Shown here one piece after another: positions 1 to 6,033 of a DNA stretch of 7,003 bases. Source of the stretch: Pseudomonadota bacterium (GTDB lineage Bacteria > Myxococcota_A > Polyangia > Polyangiales > Polyangiaceae); contig JAEYOT010000628.1 in the NCBI GenBank assembly GCA_023411445.1, positions 1 through 7,003 on the forward strand. The letters run 5' to 3'. Position 1 is the stretch's first letter. Each line of letters begins with the position of its first letter. The position numbers were made by a program, and so were the translations under genes. The notes below the pieces were generated by a model. It searched no databases, had not been told where the DNA came from, and saw nothing but the letters and a program-made list of their open reading frames with translations.

Positions 1-201
1 GTCTTCAAGCTTGCTGGCTGGCTCGGCGAGGAGGTGCGACCCGGCGTTTTCGCGGTCCGTTGTCCAACCGAGCAGTTTCACTCGACAGGGAGCCCGTTCG
101 ACTCCTCGACCGTGATTTTCGCCCCTCGTCCTGGGTCACGCGACCGGCGCGGCGTCTTCTACTGCGCACACTCCTCTCATTGCTCGGAGGCATGGCGGTG
201 A
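1..201 (+). CDS. Probable primase, C-terminal zinc-binding end (partial)
   Basis: Frame 1 is open from the window edge to a TGA at 199-201 and gives 66 residues. They carry a zinc-finger-like pattern: VRCP with C21, then H27, and near the end C55-x-H57-x2-H60-C61. This VxCP...H...F.C.H..HC arrangement is what I associate with primase or prim-pol proteins encoded just before a P-loop ATPase in phage and integrative-element replication modules. It would help make primers or recognise single-stranded DNA in the cytoplasm. The next gene begins inside its stop codon (GTGA overlap, 198-201), so the two are probably translationally coupled. A competing frame, open across the same bases and joined to the ATPase, lacks any such motif. 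The catalytic part lies left of the window, so naming it a primase is inference from the tail and the neighbour. Confidence 0.6.
   Translation, partial: VFKLAGWLGEEVRPGVFAVRCPTEQFHSTGSPFDSSTVIFAPRPGSRDRRGVFYCAHSSHCSEAWR
186..190 (+). promoter_or_regulatory. Ribosome binding site deciding the ATPase start
   Basis: GGAGG sits 7 bases before GTG 198 and inside the end of the upstream gene. Its spacing fits GTG 198 much better than ATG 192 (1 base), and it fits re-initiation after the TGA at 199-201. Confidence 0.6.
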
Positions 202-1961
202 GAAAGCGCCCCGTCGAGCAGGTCCTTCCGAGTGAAGCCGTGGCCGCGGCTGATGCGGCGTTCGCTGCTCCTCCCACGATACAGCTCCAATTCGATGAAG
301 AGGCTATGGCGAACGCCGTGATCCCGCTGCTGGCCGCTCATCCAGACGTATTCCAGCGCGGCGGGCAGCTGGTGCACGTCGTGCGCGAGCCTTCCCCTGG
401 CAAGACCGTCGTGCGACCGGACGGGGCCCCTCGCATCGCGGCAATGCCATCGGCACGTTTGCGCGAGATCCTTTCCAGCGTCGCGCAGTTCACGACCTTT
501 CGGCGCCCGAGCGAGGGACAACCACCGGAGACTCGTCGGACGAGCGTTCCGGGTGCCGTGGTCAGCGCAGTCGCGGCTCGCGGGCAATGGAGCTGCGTAC
601 GGCCTTTGGTAGCCATCACGCAAGGGCCGTTTCTGAGGCCGAACGGGAGTGTCGTTGCAGAGCCCGGTTACGACCCGGCTACCGGAACCCTGTACGTGAG
701 TGGCGCCCGGTTTCCGGCCTTTCCGCCGAACCCGACTCGAGAGCAGGCAGTTCAGGCGGCAGACGAGCTCCTGAACGTTGTCATCGACTTCCCGTTCGCG
801 TCCGGCGCGCACCGCGCTGCGTGGCTTTCAATTGTGCTTACCCTGGTAGGGCGCTCGGCGATGTCGGGATGCGTCCCGCTTGCGCTGATTGACGCGAATA
901 CAAGAGGCTCGGGCAAGACGCTTCTCGCTGAGGTGGCCGGGCTAATTGCTACGGGACAGACCCTGCCGCGTATGGCGCCCGTTAGAGAAGACGAAGAGCA
1001 GAGGAAGCGGATCACCACGATCGCGCTCAACGGTGACTTGGCTGTTCTACTCGATAACGTGGCGGGCACGCTTGGGTCGCCAGCTCTCGATGCCGCTCTC
1101 ACGTCCGTCGAATGGAGCGACCGGCTGCTGGGCGGCAATACCTCGGTGCGCGTGGTTCTTCGCACCATTTGGCTCGCCACCGGAAACAACGTGTCCCTCG
1201 CGGGCGACCTGGCGAGGCGGACTCTTCATGTGCGTCTCGAGTCCTCGGAGGAGAACCCTGAAGCCCGGACGAAGTTTCGACATGCCAACCTGCTGAGCTT
1301 CGTCCGCCAGCATCGTCCGCGCTTGTTCGTAGCGGCATTGACGGTGCTGCGCGCCTATTTTGCCGCGGGGCGACCTGATCAACATCTGAAGCCTTGGGGC
1401 TCCTTCGAGGAATGGACGCGGCTGGTGCGCGGCGCGATTGTCTGGGTCGGGCTTCCGGATCCCGCCGAAACGCGGGTCGAGCTTGCGAACGCCGCCGATC
1501 GTGACCGTGACGTTCTCGAGCGCCTGCTGACCGGACTGGAAGCGGCCGGACTTGCAGAGCAGGCGATGACGGCCGGTGAGCTTTTGCGAGCAATGGCGAG
1601 CGCGGACCCTGCTTACACAGCCTTGCGAGACGCGGTCGCCGAGGGATGCGGGACGGCTATCGACAAGCTGCCCGACGCTCGACGTTTTGGCGCGCTGCTG
1701 AGAAGGTATCGGGGCCGCGTTTTAGCTGGGCGTGCGCTGGATCATGGGACGAAGACCGCTGGCGGCCGGCCTTGGCGTCTGCTCACCGCGACACCAAGCG
1801 GCAGTGACTCCGGTGACTCTGGTGACGAACGTTGGCGGTCACTCGTAACGGTGCCGCGCCACGAAGGTACCCCTGGACCGGCACGCGAGTCACCGGAGTC
1901 ACTCGTGACTCCAAGCGATTTGGACGAGCGTGAAGCGATTGCAGAATTTGGCGGCGGATAG
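198..1961 (+). CDS. Phage/plasmid-type P-loop ATPase (putative replicative helicase)
   Basis: The predicted protein has 587 residues and resembles the ATPase/helicase subunit found beside primases in integrative elements. It probably hydrolyses ATP to open or unwind element DNA during replication. Visible motifs, numbered from the GTG start, are: a Walker A-like loop at 232-241 (D-A-N-T-R-G-S-G-K-T); Walker B VLLDN with D286; a sensor-1-like ATGNN with N330/N331; and an arginine pair R340-R341 in DLARRTLHVRLE, a candidate arginine finger. The N-terminal ~200 residues are a separate uncharacterised region. The C-terminal part ends in RPWRLL followed by a Ser/Asp/Gly-rich tail. Start choice: GGAGG at 186-190 is 7 bases from GTG 198, which overlaps the upstream TGA. 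ATG 192 is only 1 base from that site. A TTG at 60 in the same frame would give 46 extra featureless residues over the end of the primase gene. The tail coding DNA carries the GTGAC repeat cluster. Confidence 0.8.
   Translation: MRKRPVEQVLPSEAVAAADAAFAAPPTIQLQFDEEAMANAVIPLLAAHPDVFQRGGQLVHVVREPSPGKTVVRPDGAPRIAAMPSARLREILSSVAQFTTFRRPSEGQPPETRRTSVPGAVVSAVAARGQWSCVRPLVAITQGPFLRPNGSVVAEPGYDPATGTLYVSGARFPAFPPNPTREQAVQAADELLNVVIDFPFASGAHRAAWLSIVLTLVGRSAMSGCVPLALIDANTRGSGKTLLAEVAGLIATGQTLPRMAPVREDEEQRKRITTIALNGDLAVLLDNVAGTLGSPALDAALTSVEWSDRLLGGNTSVRVVLRTIWLATGNNVSLAGDLARRTLHVRLESSEENPEARTKFRHANLLSFVRQHRPRLFVAALTVLRAYFAAGRPDQHLKPWGSFEEWTRLVRGAIVWVGLPDPAETRVELANAADRDRDVLERLLTGLEAAGLAEQAMTAGELLRAMASADPAYTALRDAVAEGCGTAIDKLPDARRFGALLRRYRGRVLAGRALDHGTKTAGGRPWRLLTATPSGSDSGDSGDERWRSLVTVPRHEGTPGPARESPESLVTPSDLDEREAIAEFGGG
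1803..1911. repeat. Cluster of seven GTGAC cores with a 17-bp inverted repeat
   Basis: GTGAC occurs on the plus strand at 1804, 1813, 1822 and 1905, and on the minus strand at 1838-1842, 1889-1893 and 1898-1902. The first three are spaced 9 bp apart (GTGACTCCG-like units). AGTGACTCCGGTGACTC at 1803-1819 is matched by its exact reverse complement at 1887-1903, with 67 bases between. A second small palindrome, GGAGTCAC-TC-GTGACTCC, spans 1895-1912. The bases also encode the C-terminus of the ATPase, but the opposite arms encode unrelated peptides (SDSGDSGD against RESPESLV), so the symmetry is at DNA level. Iterons of a replication origin, or operator/excisionase sites before the alpA-int pair, are the likely roles. 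The repeats are seen directly; the role is inferred. Confidence 0.7.
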
Positions 1962-1986
1962 CAGCGCTGCCTCGAAAGGACGCGTG

Positions 1987-2205
1987 ATGGCACAGGATGA
2001 AATGAGTGAGACGCTCTGGACAGTGAACGACGTGGTTCGCTACCTGAAGGTCAGCCGATCGTGGGTCTACCACCGGGCAGAAGCGGGTCTTTTGCCTTGC
2101 CTTCGCGTCGGCGGATTGCTGCGGTTCGATCCTCAAGCAATTCACGCGTTTGCGCGCGGTGAACCACGGCAGGCGTGGCGAGTGATACCTTTTCGTCGCC
2201 CCTGA
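1987..2205 (+). CDS. AlpA/excisionase-family helix-turn-helix protein
   Basis: This is a 72-residue protein of the small MerR-like/HTH_17 excisionase type. WTVNDVVRYLKVSRSWVYHR (residues 11-30) is the helix-turn-helix, with the putative recognition helix at about 23-31. It is followed by a wing-like stretch, LRVGGLLRF, and DPQAIHAF. Such proteins bind near att sites to direct excision, or activate the integrase gene. Its place directly before the integrase (6 bases between stop and start) fits either role. ATG 1987 is chosen because AGGA at 1977-1980 lies 6 bases upstream. An in-frame GTG at 1930 would overlap the ATPase gene and add 19 residues outside the domain. The GTGAC cluster 75-180 bases upstream is a natural candidate binding region for this protein, which is inference. 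Confidence 0.8.
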   Translation: MAQDEMSETLWTVNDVVRYLKVSRSWVYHRAEAGLLPCLRVGGLLRFDPQAIHAFARGEPRQAWRVIPFRRP

Positions 2206-2211
2206 GGTCCC

Positions 2212-3609
2212 ATGGCGTCGGTCTACAAGCGCGGTGACAGGTTCTACATCCACTACAAGGACGCGCGTGGGAAGTGGCGCGACAAGGCGTCGATGGCGAG
2301 AACCAAAACCGAAGCGCGTCGGCTTGCCGCTGAGCTCGAACGGCAGTGCGAGCGACAGCGGCTCGGTCTCGAGCCGCTTCCCGCCGAGGACGGCGGCGGC
2401 ACCTTCGACGAGCTCATGCAGTGGTGGCTGGACACGTATTCGGCAGGCTCGCCGTCTCACCAGCGCAACAAGTTCACCGTTCAGAAGAATCTCGTCGGCT
2501 CGGAGCTTGGTTCGTTGCGCTTGGTGCAGGTCACACCCGGGGCGATCGAAGTCTTCCTGCAGTCCCGCTCGGCGCGGCTCTCGCCGCAGACGCTGAACCA
2601 CCTTCGGCGCTTCATCCTGACGGCTTTCAACCACGCCAAGCGCGCTGGACGCTTCGTCGGTCCCAATCCTGCCGCTGAGGTCGCGCGTCGCAAGGTCGCG
2701 AAGCGCCTTCCTGACTTCCTGCATGCTGCGGAAGTTCCGCGCGTGCTCAACGCCCTCTCGGACCGCTGGCGCCCCCTATTCGCGACCGCGATCTTCACGG
2801 GCATGCGCCGCGGTGAGCTGCTCGGTTTACGCAAGAGCGACGTCGATCTCACCGCCGGCCTGATCAACGTCGCGCGCTCGCACGGCCGGGGCACGACCAA
2901 GGGCAAGCGCGCCGAGGCTATTCCAATCGCTCGTGAGCTTGTGCCATACCTACAGCAAGCGTTGAAGCGCTCTCGCACCGACCTGGTCTTCCCGAACGAA
3001 CAGGGCGAAATGATGCGGCCCGACGTCGCGCTTGAAGGCGTGCTGCGCCGAGCGCTCGGCCGAGCGGGTATCGTCCAGGGTTACACGCACGTTTGCCGCA
3101 AGAAGGGCTGCGGCTACTCGGAGCCGGCCCCAGACGCGGTCCCGCGCCGCTGCCCCAAGCACAACCACCTGCTGTGGCCCAAAGCCCAGGTCCGGCCGCT
3201 GCGCTTCCACGACCTCCGCCACACGACCGCGAGCCTCCTCATGATGGCCGGGGCCAACCCCGCCGCCGTTCAACGCATCCTCCGGCACCGCGACCCCCGC
3301 ATCACCATGGAGGTCTACGGGCACCTCACGCCGGGCTACCTACAGGCCGAGGTGGACCGGCTGCAGTTCGGCCTGCGCGTGTCCGAAGCCGTTCCGGCCG
3401 ACGAAGTCGCCGAGCAGCAGCTTGCTGCAAACGCCGAATCGGATCCGTTTGCTGCATCCTTGCTGCAGGACTCAGGAGACGCACCGGTAGCGTCCACCAT
3501 CGACCCCGCCGAAGCTCAATCAATCCCACCAGTTCTGTTGGCGCGCCCCACAGGATTCGAACCTGTGACCTACGGCTCCGGAGGCCGTCGCTCTATCCAG
3601 CTGAGCTAG
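2212..3609 (+). CDS. Tyrosine site-specific integrase running into tRNA-Arg
   Basis: This 465-residue tyrosine recombinase should insert and excise the element at the tRNA-Arg gene by strand exchange through a 3'-phosphotyrosine. It has an N-terminal arm-binding region (VYKRGDRFYIHYKDARGKWRD), a SAM-like core-binding region (about 65-165) and a catalytic domain. The full catalytic set is present: R199 in TGMRRGE, K230 in TTKGKR, H333-x-x-R336 in HDLRHT, H359 in LRHRDP and nucleophile Y369 in EVYGHL. A Cys/His insertion, C295-x4-C300-x13-C314-x2-H317, sits between the Lys and the HxxR box. Residues from about 443 are encoded by the antisense of the tRNA, and the stop TAG at 3607-3609 is the complement of tRNA nucleotides 7-9. 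The C-terminus is therefore formed by integration and probably differs in the circular element. GAGG at 2204-2207, 4 bases before ATG 2212, is the ribosome binding site. Confidence 0.92.
   Translation: MASVYKRGDRFYIHYKDARGKWRDKASMARTKTEARRLAAELERQCERQRLGLEPLPAEDGGGTFDELMQWWLDTYSAGSPSHQRNKFTVQKNLVGSELGSLRLVQVTPGAIEVFLQSRSARLSPQTLNHLRRFILTAFNHAKRAGRFVGPNPAAEVARRKVAKRLPDFLHAAEVPRVLNALSDRWRPLFATAIFTGMRRGELLGLRKSDVDLTAGLINVARSHGRGTTKGKRAEAIPIARELVPYLQQALKRSRTDLVFPNEQGEMMRPDVALEGVLRRALGRAGIVQGYTHVCRKKGCGYSEPAPDAVPRRCPKHNHLLWPKAQVRPLRFHDLRHTTASLLMMAGANPAAVQRILRHRDPRITMEVYGHLTPGYLQAEVDRLQFGLRVSEAVPADEVAEQQLAANAESDPFAASLLQDSGDAPVASTIDPAEAQSIPPVLLARPTGFEPVTYGSGGRRSIQLS
3422..3467. repeat. Three TTGCTGCA repeats next to the att site
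   Basis: TTGCTGCA occurs at 3422-3429, 3449-3456 and 3460-3467, about 70-115 bases from the tRNA CCA end and inside the integrase tail. Two copies encode x-A-A and one encodes L-L-Q in another frame, so the repeat is not simply a repeated peptide. They could be arm-type integrase or accessory-protein sites. This is a pattern with no proof of function. Confidence 0.35.
3539..3580. other. Putative attachment-site core (tRNA 3' half)
   Basis: Tyrosine-integrase elements commonly recombine within the T arm to anticodon arm of a tRNA 3' end. Here the integrase gene abuts and enters this end, so the att core should lie in these bases. No second copy of the T-arm sequence is seen in the window, which fits a distal att site lying left of position 1. 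The exact crossover interval is inferred. Confidence 0.5.
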
Positions 3610-3615
3610 GGGCGC
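3539..3615 (-). tRNA. trnR: tRNA-Arg (anticodon CCG)
   Basis: The gene is 77 bases on the minus strand and folds as a full cloverleaf. The acceptor stem is GCGCCCC/GGGGCGC, the D stem GCTC/GAGC and the anticodon stem ACGGC/GCCGT. The 7-base anticodon loop CTCCGGA has CCG at 3579-3581. The variable loop has 5 bases, the T arm is ACAGG-TTCGAAT-CCTGT, the discriminator base is G, and CCA is encoded at 3541-3539. It decodes CGG arginine codons. Its 3' half faces the mobile element and overlaps the integrase gene, so it is the element's insertion target. The intact fold shows that integration rebuilt a functional tRNA. Confidence 0.97.
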
Positions 3616-3626
3616 GTGCGGCGTCG

Positions 3627-3656
3627 TCTATGCCGCGGGTGGGCATGGTTCGTCAA
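3627..3656 (-). promoter_or_regulatory. Candidate promoter of tRNA-Arg
   Basis: On the minus strand, TTGACG (plus positions 3651-3656) is followed after 18 bases by CATAGA (3627-3632). This would start transcription near 3620, a few bases before the mature tRNA 5' end at 3615. The -35 box is strong (5/6) and the -10 box weak. Being on the chromosomal side, it would survive element insertion. Confidence 0.5.
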
Positions 3657-3703
3657 GGTTTCCCTGTATTTGCGAGGTTTTGAGCGGGGGGCGTTGGGGG
3701 AGT

Positions 3704-4483
3704 ATGGTTCGGGGCGTGGAAGTTCATTTGGTTCCGTGCCTGTCGGATAACTATGCGTACCTCCTGCACCAGCCGGGCAGCACCGATGCGATCGTGGTGG
3801 ATGCCAGCGAGGAGGGGCCGGTGTTGGCGGCGCTCGAGCGCTTGGGTTTGAACCCGGTCGCGATCCTGGCGACGCACCATCACGTGGATCACGTGGGCGG
3901 CAATGAGGGGCTGCTGAAGCGTTACCCGAACCTGAAGGTGTTTGGTTACCGCACGGACCGCGGGCGCATCCCGGGGCAGACCGAGTTTTTGGAAGACGAG
4001 CAAGAGGTGGAGGTGGCGGGCATCGGCGTGAAGGCGCTGCACATCCCCGGGCACACGTTGGGCGCGGTGGCGTACGTGGCTGAGGGGGCAGCGTTCACGG
4101 GCGACACTTTGTTCGCGGCGGGCTGCGGCAGGTTGTTCGAGGGCACGGCCGCGCAGATGTACGAGTCGTTGAACCTGAGGCTCGGGCGGTTGCCCGACGA
4201 TACGCGCGTGTACTGCGGACATGAGTACACGCTGAGCAACCTGAAGTTTGCGCAGTTTCTCGAGCCGAACAACCCGGAGATCGCGCGGAAGCTGCAGTGG
4301 GCGCAGGCGCTCCGTGAGAAGGGCGAGCCTACGCTGCCGAGCACGATCGGCGCCGAGAAGCAGACGAACCCGTTCTTACGCGTGGACGAGAAGAGCGTGA
4401 TCGCGGCGCTGAAGGAGAAGCCGCAGGATGCTTCGCCGCAGGCTGTGCTGGCCGTCGTGCGCAAGATGAAAGATGCGTTCTGA
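3704..4483 (+). CDS. gloB: Hydroxyacylglutathione hydrolase (glyoxalase II)
   Basis: This 259-residue metallo-beta-lactamase-fold enzyme should hydrolyse S-D-lactoylglutathione to D-lactate and glutathione, the second step of methylglyoxal detoxification in the cytoplasm. The two-metal site is complete: T-H58-H-H60-V-D62-H63, H117 in GHTLGA, D134 in FTGDTLF and H173 in CGHEYT. The C-terminal glyoxalase II domain is marked by NPFLRVDE, whose Arg is expected to help bind glutathione. Length matches the family. ATG 3704 is used; the G-rich sequence before it is very close. An in-frame GTG at 3716 gives an N-terminus (VEVHLVPCLSDNYAYLL) that aligns more neatly with typical GloB starts and is a real alternative. 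A TTG at 3680 is unlikely. The gene begins 88 bases beyond the tRNA and overlaps the next gene by 11 bases. Confidence 0.93.
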   Translation: MVRGVEVHLVPCLSDNYAYLLHQPGSTDAIVVDASEEGPVLAALERLGLNPVAILATHHHVDHVGGNEGLLKRYPNLKVFGYRTDRGRIPGQTEFLEDEQEVEVAGIGVKALHIPGHTLGAVAYVAEGAAFTGDTLFAAGCGRLFEGTAAQMYESLNLRLGRLPDDTRVYCGHEYTLSNLKFAQFLEPNNPEIARKLQWAQALREKGEPTLPSTIGAEKQTNPFLRVDEKSVIAALKEKPQDASPQAVLAVVRKMKDAF

Positions 4484-5468
4484 GCTGCGGTTACGGCCCC
4501 GCCTGCTCGCTGTGCTGCTTGTCAGCGTGGCGGGTTGCTCGAAGCAGGCGCCGCCGGGGGAGGGCGCGGCGATGGCCGCCACTAGCCGCAGTCTGGCGGC
4601 ACCCAGCGCTGCGGCACCGGAAGCTTCCGCGCCGGTGGTGAGCAAGCTGCCGCAGACGGAGGTGACGTGGACGTATCCGGACACTCCGGTCGGGCGCATG
4701 AGCGCGGTGGTGGTGGTGCCGGAGCGCGCTGCGGACGAGCGCTTCCCCGTCTTGATCACGTTTCATGGCATGGGGGAGGCGCGCAAGGGGCCGGAGAGGG
4801 GCGCGCGCGGCTGGATCGACGACTATGGGCTGCTCAAGGCGCTGGCGCGTTTGAAGCAGCCGCCGCTCACGGGCGCTGACTTCGAAGGCTTCGTGGACGA
4901 GGCGCGGCTCGCCAAGCTCAACCAGGCGCTGGCGCAGGAGCCGTACCGGGGCCTCATCATCGTCAACTCGTACACACCGGACATGCTGCGCGGCGATGAG
5001 CCGTTCAGTAAGATCCCACCGCTTGCCACCTTTGTGACGGAGGAGCTGATCGCGCGCGCGCGACGTGAGACGCCCGCGATCGGTACGGCGCAGACGACGG
5101 GCGTGGACGGCGTGAGCTTGGGCGGCCGCGCCGCGCTAGCGATCGCGCTTCGCCACCCCGAAGCGTTCGCGAGCGCCGGTGGGCTGCAGCCGGCTTTCGA
5201 TCTCGAGAACGCCGGCCCCTTTGCCGAGCGCGCGCTGCTGGCTCGTAAGAAGAATCCGTCGCTCGTCTTCCGCCTGCTCACGAGCGACGGCGACTATTTC
5301 CTCGGCCCCACCAAGGCGATGGCGCAGGCGATGAGGCAAGCGGGGGTGCCGAGCGAGTTGGTGATCATTCCGGGCCCGCATGACTACGCCTTCAATCGCG
5401 GCCCGGCCGTGTACGAGATGCTGATCCACCACGATCGCGTCCTGCGCGGCTTGCCGCCGGTGCGCTGA
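4473..5468 (+). CDS. Alpha/beta-hydrolase lipoprotein (putative secreted esterase)
   Basis: This 331-residue protein has an N-terminal lipoprotein signal: Arg-rich start, hydrophobic LLAVLLVSVAGC and lipobox VAGC with C22 as the lipidated residue. Ser at +2 favours the outer membrane. A Ser/Ala/Pro-rich spacer leads to an alpha/beta-hydrolase domain with an oxyanion-type HGMG at 98-101, nucleophile S215 in GVSLGG, a likely acid at D272 or D274 (TSDGDYF) and H303 in GPHDYAF. The fold and spacing resemble PHB-depolymerase/esterase-D-like carboxylesterases, but the substrate is unknown. ATG 4473 lies within the end of gloB (11-base overlap, stop TGA 4481-4483), so the two genes are probably co-transcribed and translationally coupled. 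No biochemical link to glyoxalase II follows from the sequence. An inactive or non-esterase member is unlikely because the triad looks complete. Confidence 0.8.
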   Translation: MRSELRLRPRLLAVLLVSVAGCSKQAPPGEGAAMAATSRSLAAPSAAAPEASAPVVSKLPQTEVTWTYPDTPVGRMSAVVVVPERAADERFPVLITFHGMGEARKGPERGARGWIDDYGLLKALARLKQPPLTGADFEGFVDEARLAKLNQALAQEPYRGLIIVNSYTPDMLRGDEPFSKIPPLATFVTEELIARARRETPAIGTAQTTGVDGVSLGGRAALAIALRHPEAFASAGGLQPAFDLENAGPFAERALLARKKNPSLVFRLLTSDGDYFLGPTKAMAQAMRQAGVPSELVIIPGPHDYAFNRGPAVYEMLIHHDRVLRGLPPVR

Positions 5469-5490
5469 GCGGCGCGTGGCGCAGCCTCAG
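5465..5490. terminator. Weak shared hairpin between convergent genes
   Basis: CTGAG (5465-5469) pairs with CTCAG (5486-5490), and inside it GCGC (5472-5475) pairs with GCGC (5479-5482) around a GTG loop. The hairpin covers both stop codons of the convergent genes and is nearly symmetric. There is no T-tract on either side, so intrinsic termination is uncertain. Confidence 0.3.
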
Positions 5491-5834
5491 TGGTACTGCT
5501 CGGCTTCCAGCAGCTCAGTCAGGGTGCGCAGCGTGCGGCCGGAGCGGTGGTAGAAGCGCACGCCCAGCCGCGCCGCGCCTTCCAGCGAGTGCAGCCACAC
5601 GACTTGCCCTTCCAGGAACAGCGGGTCCCACAGGTGGGGCGCTTCCACGGCGAGCGAGAGCGCGGTGCCGTTGGGCACGGCTTCCATCATCTCCATGCAA
5701 GCGCCGCCGAGGCTGAGATCGAGCAGGCGCGCGGGGCGCTTCCAGCTGCCGTCGCCGCGACTGACGATGGCGGGGAGCCCGACGGGGCGCCGCGCGAAGG
5801 CCCGAAAGTGATCGTGAGGGCGCGGCCGGCTCAT
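5487..5834 (-). CDS. Small PilZ-domain protein
   Basis: This 115-residue protein consists of almost only a PilZ domain, a cyclic-di-GMP receptor module that changes partner activity when the ligand binds. Both ligand motifs are visible: R11-x3-R15 (RAFAR, followed by R16) and D39-x-S41-x2-G44 in LLDLSLGGACM. The later strands carry the family pattern GQVVWLH and RLGVRF. A short charged helix (RTLRTLTELLEAEQ) ends the protein. No signal peptide or membrane segment is seen, so it is cytoplasmic and its partner is unknown. The start ATG is at 5834-5832. An AGGA on the minus strand lies 12 bases upstream, a rather long gap, so initiation may be weak. It is convergent with the lipoprotein gene (18 bases between stops) and divergent from the second PilZ gene. 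Confidence 0.85.
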   Translation of the reverse strand: MSRPRPHDHFRAFARRPVGLPAIVSRGDGSWKRPARLLDLSLGGACMEMMEAVPNGTALSLAVEAPHLWDPLFLEGQVVWLHSLEGAARLGVRFYHRSGRTLRTLTELLEAEQYH

Positions 5835-5926
5835 GCGTCAGGTGCATCCTAGCGCGCCTTTTCGTGGCTCTCGCCTGGCTCCGGCACATCGGCCTGGTGG
5901 CCGGTGACGGTACAGCCGCGAAGAGT

Positions 5927-5956
5927 TTGGGTTTTGATAGGTCCCTCCGCTACGAT
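5927..5956 (+). promoter_or_regulatory. Candidate promoter of the long PilZ gene
   Basis: TTGGGT (5927-5932), an 18-base spacer and TACGAT (5951-5956) form a plausible housekeeping promoter. Transcription would begin near 5963, about 70 bases before ATG 6034. The rest of the 199-base intergenic region (5835-6033) holds two small inverted repeats. CGATT-TG-AATCG at 5965-5976 lies at the start of the transcript and could be an operator. CTGGC-6 bases-GCCAG at 5992-6007 is a short hairpin in the leader. I see no clear promoter for the minus-strand PilZ gene there. Confidence 0.5.
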
Positions 5957-6033
5957 TGCATGCCCGATTTGAATCGCTTTGCCGCGACGAGCTGGCGTAA
6001 GAGCCAGGTCGACTTAGGGCCCCGGAGAAGCTG

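Larger units (their letters stand above)
1..3580 (+). mobile_element. Right end of an integrated element in tRNA-Arg(CCG)
   Basis: Four co-directional genes (primase 3' end, P-loop ATPase, AlpA-like regulator, tyrosine integrase) end exactly at a tRNA gene, with the integrase frame running into the tRNA 3' half. This is the classic arrangement of an integrative element using a tRNA 3' end as its attachment site. The replication-type genes suggest an element that can replicate when excised, such as a phage-plasmid, satellite or mobilisable island. No conjugation, capsid, terminase or cargo gene is visible, so the class cannot be settled. The left end is outside the window. The right boundary is approximate, because the shared att core usually spans from the anticodon region to the CCA end and its exact limit needs the distal copy. 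Confidence 0.8.

Noticed and set aside
177..1593. Several minus-strand frames under the ATPase gene
   Set aside because: They are Arg-rich products without motifs, lying opposite a gene with Walker A, Walker B and sensor motifs; expected in GC-rich DNA.
1930..1986. Longer start (GTG 1930) for the AlpA-like protein
   Set aside because: It would overlap the ATPase end and add residues outside the domain. ATG 1987 has AGGA at a proper distance.
3538..3609. Conserved-looking C-terminal peptide ARPTGFEPVTYGSGG in the integrase
   Set aside because: This is the antisense translation of the tRNA T arm and anticodon arm, a well-known artefact in proteins that run into tRNA genes, and not a protein domain.
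5490..5852. Plus-strand 120-residue frame over the small PilZ gene
   Set aside because: It lacks recognisable motifs, while the minus strand encodes a clear PilZ domain with both ligand motifs.
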